NCBI GenBank assembly: GCA_003157575.1 | Contig: PMKA01000122.1 | Location: forward strand, 16,260 to 21,402 | Length of the DNA stretch: 5,143 nucleotides | Direction: 5' to 3' | Origin: Opitutia bacterium | GTDB taxonomy: Bacteria; Verrucomicrobiota; Verrucomicrobiia; Opitutales; Opitutaceae | Shown: positions 1 to 3,413 of the stretch, piece by piece | Layout: every line of letters begins with the position of its first letter | How positions within the stretch are numbered: the stretch's first letter is position 1 | Program-made: the position numbers and the translations under genes | The notes under the pieces: generated by a model | Seen by the model: the letters and a program-made list of their open reading frames with translations, nothing else | What the model was told of the DNA's origin: nothing | The model's database searches: none

Positions 1-89
1 GACTGTGTGATGCCGTTCAGCTTGGCGGCTTTCGAGAAGCTCTTGGTCTCGACAAGGTCTGCGAAGATTTTGAAGTTCTCCACTTGCAT
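1..89 (-). CDS. LysR-type transcriptional regulator, N-terminal fragment (cut by window edge)
   Basis: Reading the minus strand from an ATG at 89-87 gives an open frame to the window edge. It starts MQVENFKIFADLVETKSF and continues SKAAKLNGITQ (29 complete codons). This is the start of the winged helix-turn-helix of LysR-family regulators: a short first helix (EN/FKIFADLVET), then the 'SFSKAAKLNGITQS' recognition region. LysR proteins are usually about 300 residues with a C-terminal effector-binding domain, so only the first tenth is visible and the effector cannot be guessed. No good Shine-Dalgarno sequence lies ahead of the ATG. The gene is divergent from yggS with 71 bases between the two starts, a common arrangement for LysR genes, which often act on the shared intergenic region. 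Family call is firm; target and ligand are unknown. Confidence 0.85.
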   Translation of the reverse strand, partial: MQVENFKIFADLVETKSFSKAAKLNGITQ

Positions 90-112
90 GGTAAGCAATT
101 TTTTCGAGACCT

Positions 113-140
113 ATTATCTGGCGCACTAATTGGGGCGCAA
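113..140 (-). promoter_or_regulatory. candidate lysR promoter with overlapping dyads
   Basis: On the minus strand TTGCGC (140-135) and GATAAT (118-113) are separated by 16 bases. They resemble a sigma-70 -35/-10 pair and would start transcription near 106, leaving a leader of about 17 bases before the lysR ATG. Two small inverted repeats lie in the same bases: ATTA at 113-116 with TAAT at 127-130, and ATTG at 129-132 with CAAT at 138-141. LysR regulators bind AT-rich interrupted dyads, so these could be operator half-sites, although neither is an exact T-N11-A box. No convincing promoter for yggS was found. Its start is preceded only by a weak AAGTAGG (147-153). Confidence 0.35.
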
Positions 141-160
141 TCTTTTAAGTAGGCTCCTTA

Positions 161-853
161 ATGTTTATCGACTACGAAACTTTTGAGAGGCGCGCCGACT
201 CCGTGAGAGCCGAGATTGCGGCGGCGTGCCGCCTGGCCGGGCGGGACCCGTCCGGTGTGCGCTTGATGGCGGTGACCAAGACCCATCCGCCGGAGGCCGT
301 GGAATATGCCGCGCGGTACGGTCTGGAGGCGGTCGGCGAAAACCGGGTTCAGGAGGCCGTGGGCAAGCGGGCGCTGTGCACTGCGCCGATCCGCTGGGAG
401 CTCATCGGCCATCTCCAGTCGAACAAGGCCGCGCTCGCCGTCGCCCATTTCGACCGCGTGCAAAGCGTGGACAGCATCAAGCTGCTCACGCACCTCGACC
501 GGGAGGCGGGCGAACAGGGCCGGCGTCTTGCGGTTCTGCTGCAGATCAACGCGGGCAACGACCCGGCGAAATTCGGCGCGGAACCGGCCGACGCGCCAGG
601 CCTGCTGGAGGCCGCCCTCGCCATGCCCAACCTTCAGGTCGACGGCTTCATGACGATCGCCCCTCTCTCGGACGATCCTGGCGTGGCCCGCCGCACGTTT
701 GCCGCGCTCCGCCAGCTCCGGGACGAACTCGCCGCGCGCACGGGCGCGCCGTTGCGCGAACTCTCCATGGGCATGACCGGCGATCTGGCGATCGCAGTCG
801 CCGAAGGGAGCACCCTCGTGCGGATCGGCACCGCCCTGTTCGGCGCCCGCTAG
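161..853 (+). CDS. yggS: YggS/PLPBP-family pyridoxal 5'-phosphate homeostasis protein
   Basis: A 230-residue protein of the usual length for the YggS/PLPBP family, a single alanine-racemase-type TIM barrel that carries PLP and buffers B6 vitamers in the cytosol. No enzymatic reaction is established for the family. Visible hallmarks in order: LMAVTKTHP with the PLP-binding lysine at residue 40; GENRVQE at 59-65; WELIGHLQSNK at 79-89; LLQINAGNDPAKFG at 126-139, where the family often has a SGE-containing segment; DGFMTIAP at 161-168; LSMGMTGD at 201-208; and the phosphate-site RIGTALFGAR at the extreme C-terminus. The ATG at 161 is preceded by weak AAGTAGG seven bases upstream and lies about 12 residues before the first conserved helix, so the start is credible. 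The gene is divergent from the LysR gene and is followed by terminator-like hairpins, so it may be monocistronic. Confidence 0.95.
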   Translation: MFIDYETFERRADSVRAEIAAACRLAGRDPSGVRLMAVTKTHPPEAVEYAARYGLEAVGENRVQEAVGKRALCTAPIRWELIGHLQSNKAALAVAHFDRVQSVDSIKLLTHLDREAGEQGRRLAVLLQINAGNDPAKFGAEPADAPGLLEAALAMPNLQVDGFMTIAPLSDDPGVARRTFAALRQLRDELAARTGAPLRELSMGMTGDLAIAVAEGSTLVRIGTALFGAR

Positions 854-865
854 CCCGGAGGGCCC

Positions 866-929
866 CGAAGTCCGACAGGCTGCCGCTTCGCGCCGGACTT
901 CGTCCTCGCCGAGGCTCAAGGGCGTTTTT
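866..929 (+). terminator. hairpins and T-run after yggS, probable terminator
   Basis: Thirteen bases after the yggS stop, CGAAGTCCG (866-874) and CGGACTTCG (894-902) form a perfect 9-bp stem with a 19-base loop. A second small hairpin follows, CCTC (904-907) with GAGG (911-914), or alternatively CGCC (907-910) with GGCG (921-924). The alternative stem runs directly into five Ts (925-929). The large stem lacks its own T-run, so the terminator is weak or composite. The remaining bases to 1015 hold a 9-base direct repeat AGCGGGGCC (934-942 and 947-955), the ribosome-binding site of the next gene, and nothing else recognisable. Confidence 0.45.
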
Positions 930-1015
930 CAACAGCGGGGCCAACGAGCGGGGCCTGCGGGCTTCCCTCCTGTTTCCCTGTTGCTCCGACTGGGAAACGA
1001 CGCTGGAGTACGCGT

Positions 1016-1882
1016 GTGGACACGGACCCATCGAGCGCCCCGCCGACTGCCGCCTACCGGGCTCTCCTCGACGACACCTCTCCCGTCGTCCGCGCCGCCC
1101 TTGTCGCGGAATTCGCCCGTCACAGCGCGGCCGTGGTTCCTTTTCTCCAGGAAATCGCGCGCGGGAAGGAGCGCTCCCTCGCATGGCACGCCGCGTGGTT
1201 CCTGCAGCAGCTGAATTCCGGCGACCCCGTGGCCGAGTTCAGGAAATTCATCCGTTCGCAGAATCATGAGCTCGAGGCCGGGGCGCTCCTTTTGAGCCGC
1301 ATCCATTCGCCCCGGCTCGACGTCGACGCCTGCCGCGCCGTTCTCGACGAGATTGCCTCCCGCTGCCGGGAGCTGATGCTCGATCCCTCCTCCGCGCGGG
1401 ACAAATGCCGAGTGCTCAACCGCGTGCTTTTCCACGAATACGGCTTCCGCGGCAACGTCGAGCACTATACGGATCCGCTCAACAGCTTCCTCGACGAGGT
1501 GCTTTCCAGGCGGAAGGGGCTGCCCATCACGCTCAGCATCCTCTATGTGCTGGTTGCGCAGCGCATCGGGCTCATCCTCGAACCCGTGGGCCTGCCGGGG
1601 CATTTTGTCGCGGGCTGCTTTTCCGAGGACGACCCGTTCTTCATCGACGCCTTTGACCAGGGCGCCCTGCGCACGCCGGCGGAATTGCTGGCCGTCCTCC
1701 GGGATCATCATCTCGCGCCAACAATCTCCGACCTCGCCCCGACCTCCGTCCGCGAAGTGCTCTGCCGTTGCTGCCGGAATCTTTCCCACCACTACGCAAT
1801 CGCGCAAGAGGAACTCCAGGCACAGCTGTACACCAGTCTTGTGGGGGAATTCGAATCCACCCGGGAGCGCCACGCTTCATAG
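1016..1882 (+). CDS. SirB1-family (transglutaminase-like core 2) protein
   Basis: A 288-residue protein of the SirB1/UPF0162 type, close to that family's usual length. The N-terminal 20-100 region is helical and HEAT-like (LLDDTSPVVRAALVAEFARH; WHAAWFLQQL). The family core lies at about 130-230: NRVLFHEYGFRGN, then DPLNSFLDEVLSRRKGLPIT (153-172), SILYVLVAQRIGL (174-186), PGHFVAG (194-200) and FFIDAFDQG (208-216). His196 and Asp211 match the His and Asp positions of a transglutaminase/papain-like fold, but the GLPITLS segment has no cysteine, so classical thiol catalysis is not expected. The cellular role of the family is poorly defined. The start is GTG at 1016, supported by GGAG at 1005-1008 with a 7-base spacer; no in-frame ATG lies near. 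The stop TAG is the first part of an inverted repeat. The gene lies downstream of yggS on the same strand but across terminator-like structure. Confidence 0.85.
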   Translation: MDTDPSSAPPTAAYRALLDDTSPVVRAALVAEFARHSAAVVPFLQEIARGKERSLAWHAAWFLQQLNSGDPVAEFRKFIRSQNHELEAGALLLSRIHSPRLDVDACRAVLDEIASRCRELMLDPSSARDKCRVLNRVLFHEYGFRGNVEHYTDPLNSFLDEVLSRRKGLPITLSILYVLVAQRIGLILEPVGLPGHFVAGCFSEDDPFFIDAFDQGALRTPAELLAVLRDHHLAPTISDLAPTSVREVLCRCCRNLSHHYAIAQEELQAQLYTSLVGEFESTRERHAS

Positions 1883-1969
1883 CCCGGATGTATCGCACCC
1901 TACTCTTCAGCCTGAATGCAGACTGTTGACCACCCGCGGGCCGAATCTGCAGGCAGACACATCCGGGCT
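1881..1969. repeat. 89-base unit bounded by perfect 11-bp inverted repeats
   Basis: AGCCCGGATGT at 1881-1891 is exactly inverted at 1959-1969 as ACATCCGGGCT. The left arm overlaps the last two bases of the SirB1-like gene's TAG stop, so the repeat abuts or supplies the stop codon. The interior (1892-1958) contains a further GCAGA/TCTGC pair (1918-1922 with 1946-1950) and a degenerate CCCTAC...CAGCCTG string (1898-1914) that resembles the CCCTACAGCCTG at 2122-2133. Without a T-run it is a poor terminator. It is better read as part of the composite repeat region that continues to 2224. Confidence 0.7.
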
Positions 1970-1991
1970 TGGCCGGAAAGATGCAGTCGGA

Positions 1992-2155
1992 TGTAGGGCC
2001 GCCGCCGTTTCGGCAGGCTCAAGGCCCGAGGGGCTTGTCGGCGTGCCGTTTCCCCGCAATTGTAGGGCTGCCGCTTGTCGGCATGCCAATTCGCCGCCTG
2101 TGGCGAGGCGACTAGCGCCCGCCCTACAGCCTGTCGAAACAGCGCCGGCCCTACA
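1992..2155. repeat. 164-base nested palindrome with 28-bp arms and TGTAGGG/CCCTACA motifs
   Basis: The 28 bases at 1992-2019 are the reverse complement of 2128-2155 at 25 of 28 positions; one mismatch (G2013 against T2134) would be a G-U pair in a plus-strand RNA. Each arm ends outward in TGTAGGG or CCCTACA. The same motif recurs inside as TGTAGGGC (2061-2068) and GCCCTACA (2121-2128), so four copies are arranged two forward then two inverted. The last inner arm shares base 2128 with the outer right arm. At the centre TCGCC (2091-2095) and GGCGA (2102-2106) make a 5-bp hairpin with a 6-base loop. A long stem-loop is the predicted single-strand or RNA form. Confidence 0.7.
2033..2087 (+). repeat. 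15-base direct repeat inside the palindromic element
   Basis: GCTTGTCGGCGTGCC at 2033-2047 is repeated as GCTTGTCGGCATGCC at 2073-2087 (14 of 15 bases), with starts 40 bases apart. Both copies contain a small self-complementary core (CGGCGTGCCG and GGCATGCC). The spacing is consistent with an internal duplication of a subunit within the larger inverted-repeat element. Confidence 0.65.
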
Positions 2156-2224
2156 CGCCGTTCGGTGATCGCCGGCATCATTCGTGAGGCGCGGCCGACT
2201 GCATGAATCCGGCCAAGCCCGCAT

Positions 2225-2426
2225 ATCCAGCTGCCGTCGCCGTCACGGAAGCCGCTGGCTAGGAAACGACCGAAGCGGCGGCAAAAACTGTGAAATATGC
2301 GGGCTGGCGCTTGATTGCAGAAAAAAGCGCCATTGGGTGCGGCGCCGGGAGCAAGCGGGCAAGGCGGCCGGCAAAAAAGAGGGCCATTCCGGACGGGAAT
2401 GTCGGCGATGAGCGGCAGGCTCCTGC
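2225..2426. other. aroE upstream region without a gene, several hairpins
   Basis: No credible protein or RNA gene was seen here. Three compact hairpins can be drawn. GGCGCTT (2306-2312) pairs with AAGCGCC (2325-2331) around a 12-base, A-ending loop. CATTCC (2385-2390) pairs with GGAATG (2396-2401) around GGACG. GCAGG (2415-2419) pairs with CCTGC (2422-2426) immediately before the aroE start codon. TTCCGGACGG occurs at 2387-2396 and again at 2432-2441. The poly-A tracts at 2321-2326 and 2373-2378 are the only AT-rich stretches. No convincing -35/-10 pair for aroE could be assigned. Confidence 0.5.
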
Positions 2427-3386
2427 TTGCCTTCCGGACGGAAATCGGAAATCAAAAAACCGGAATTGAACACCGCCGATACCGTCCGCACGCCTGCTGA
2501 TCTGGCACACTGGTCGTTCTCCGGCACCGCGCTTGCGGTCCTCGGACACCCGATCGGGCATTCGCTCAGTCCCGCGATGCACAACGCCGCCCTGGCCGGG
2601 ATGGCCCGGGATCAGGAGCCATTTGCCGCGTGGAAGTATTTCAGGTTCGACGTGCTGCCGGAGGAACTTCCCGCCGCCCTCAGTCTTTTCCACAGGCATG
2701 GTTTTCTGGGCCTGAATCTGACGGTGCCCCATAAGGTCATCGCGTTTGACCACGTCGCCGAGATTGAGCCGGCAGCGCGGCAAATCGGCGCCGTGAACAC
2801 GCTTCTCCGGACGGAGCACGGCTGGCGCGGTTTCAACACCGACGGACATGGCCTTGCGCTCGGATTGCGGGAAAGTCTGGGCGCGGTACTGGAAGACGCC
2901 CACGTGATCCTGCTGGGCGCCGGCGGAGCCGCCCGTGCCGCCGCCGTCGAATGCCTCCGGCGTCGCTGCGCGTCGCTCTGGATCGCCAACCGCACCGCCG
3001 CCCGCCTGGACGCCCTGCTTGCCGTGCTCAAACCCGTCGCCGACGGCGTGCCCCTGCGGGGATTCGATCCACAGTCCCCGCCGGCCGGCCTTCCAGCCGG
3101 CGCGCTGGTCATCAACGCAACGTCCGCCGGCCTTCATGCCGGAGATCCGCTCCCGGTCGACCTGGCCCGGCTGCCGCGCCCTGCCGGTGTCTTTGACATG
3201 ATCTACAATCCACCGGCGACCGCGTTGCTCCGGCAGGCCGCTGAACTGGGCGTGCCGCATGCAAACGGGCTCTCGATGCTGGTCCACCAGGGCGCGCGGG
3301 CTCTCGAAATCTGGACCGGCGCGCAGGTGCAGGCGCCCGTGATGATGCGCGCGGCCCTCGAAAAGAATCACGGAACGAACGGATAA
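2427..3386 (+). CDS. aroE: shikimate dehydrogenase (NADP+)
   Basis: Reduces 3-dehydroshikimate to shikimate with NADPH in the cytosolic shikimate pathway to aromatic amino acids. As drawn it is 319 residues, longer than the usual 270-290. The substrate domain shows LGHPIGHSLSPAMHNAAL (39-56) with the Ser-x-Ser shikimate site, LNLTVPHK (96-103) with catalytic Lys103, GAVNT (121-125) and NTDG (137-140) with Asp139. The NADP domain shows GAGGAA (164-169) and ANRT (187-190). The C-terminal part has VINATSAG (228-235), DMIYNPP (257-263) and MLVHQGA (284-290), completing the site. No ATG or GTG start is available. TTG at 2427 sits seven bases after AGG (2417-2419) and 15 bases after an in-frame TGA at 2409. 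TTG at 2466 would remove 13 residues, gives a more family-like N-terminus (NTADTVRTPADL), but has no ribosome-binding site. The gene converges on the TPR membrane protein. Confidence 0.93.
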   Translation: MPSGRKSEIKKPELNTADTVRTPADLAHWSFSGTALAVLGHPIGHSLSPAMHNAALAGMARDQEPFAAWKYFRFDVLPEELPAALSLFHRHGFLGLNLTVPHKVIAFDHVAEIEPAARQIGAVNTLLRTEHGWRGFNTDGHGLALGLRESLGAVLEDAHVILLGAGGAARAAAVECLRRRCASLWIANRTAARLDALLAVLKPVADGVPLRGFDPQSPPAGLPAGALVINATSAGLHAGDPLPVDLARLPRPAGVFDMIYNPPATALLRQAAELGVPHANGLSMLVHQGARALEIWTGAQVQAPVMMRAALEKNHGTNG

Positions 3387-3390
3387 TAAC

Positions 3391-3413
3391 GTGAAGGCCT
3401 GAGCCTCCTTCAC
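3391..3413. terminator. hairpin between convergent aroE and TPR gene, candidate bidirectional terminator
   Basis: GTGAAGG (3391-3397) and CCTTCAC (3407-3413) form a perfect 7-bp stem with a 9-base loop, beginning four bases after the aroE stop. The right arm contains the TGA stop of the opposing TPR gene (3412-3410). No strong T-run follows on the plus strand. On the minus strand the stem is followed by the modestly T-containing GTTATTATCC. Its place in a 23-base gap between convergent genes makes a shared terminator the simplest reading. Confidence 0.45.

Larger units (their letters stand above)
1961..2224. repeat. 264-base element bounded by 30-bp imperfect inverted repeats (MITE/REP-like)
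   Basis: The 30 bases at 1961-1990 are the reverse complement of 2195-2224 at 26 of 30 positions. The matching blocks are CCGACTGCAT and CCGGCCAAGCCC. Three of the four mismatches cluster as a symmetric all-purine 3x3 bulge (AAG 1978-1980 against GAA 2205-2207). The left arm shares its outer bases with the 11-bp repeat at 1959-1969. The interior contains a second set of nested arms and has no credible coding potential. Terminal inverted repeats around a short non-coding core are typical of miniature transposable elements or extended palindromic repeats. No transposase and no clear target-site duplication are visible, so the class is inferred. Confidence 0.65.

Noticed and set aside
158..919. 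Long minus-strand open frame (253 residues) opposite yggS
   Set aside because: It lies opposite a clearly conserved YggS protein, has the low-complexity Arg/Gly/Ala composition of a GC-rich shadow frame, and shows no recognisable domain.
1881..1969. 11-bp inverted repeat as an intrinsic terminator of the SirB1-like gene
   Set aside because: The loop is 67 bases and the stem is followed by TGGCCGG rather than a T-run. It fits the repeat region better.
1883..2426. Possible small protein or tRNA in the 544-base gap
   Set aside because: Open frames here have no ribosome-binding site or family resemblance and run through the inverted repeats; no cloverleaf with a T-arm was found.
3084..3142. GCCGGC-type hairpins and a repeated GCCGGCCTTC segment
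   Set aside because: They lie inside aroE and encode the AGLPAG and AGLHAG stretches. Coding constraint in GC-rich DNA is enough to explain them.
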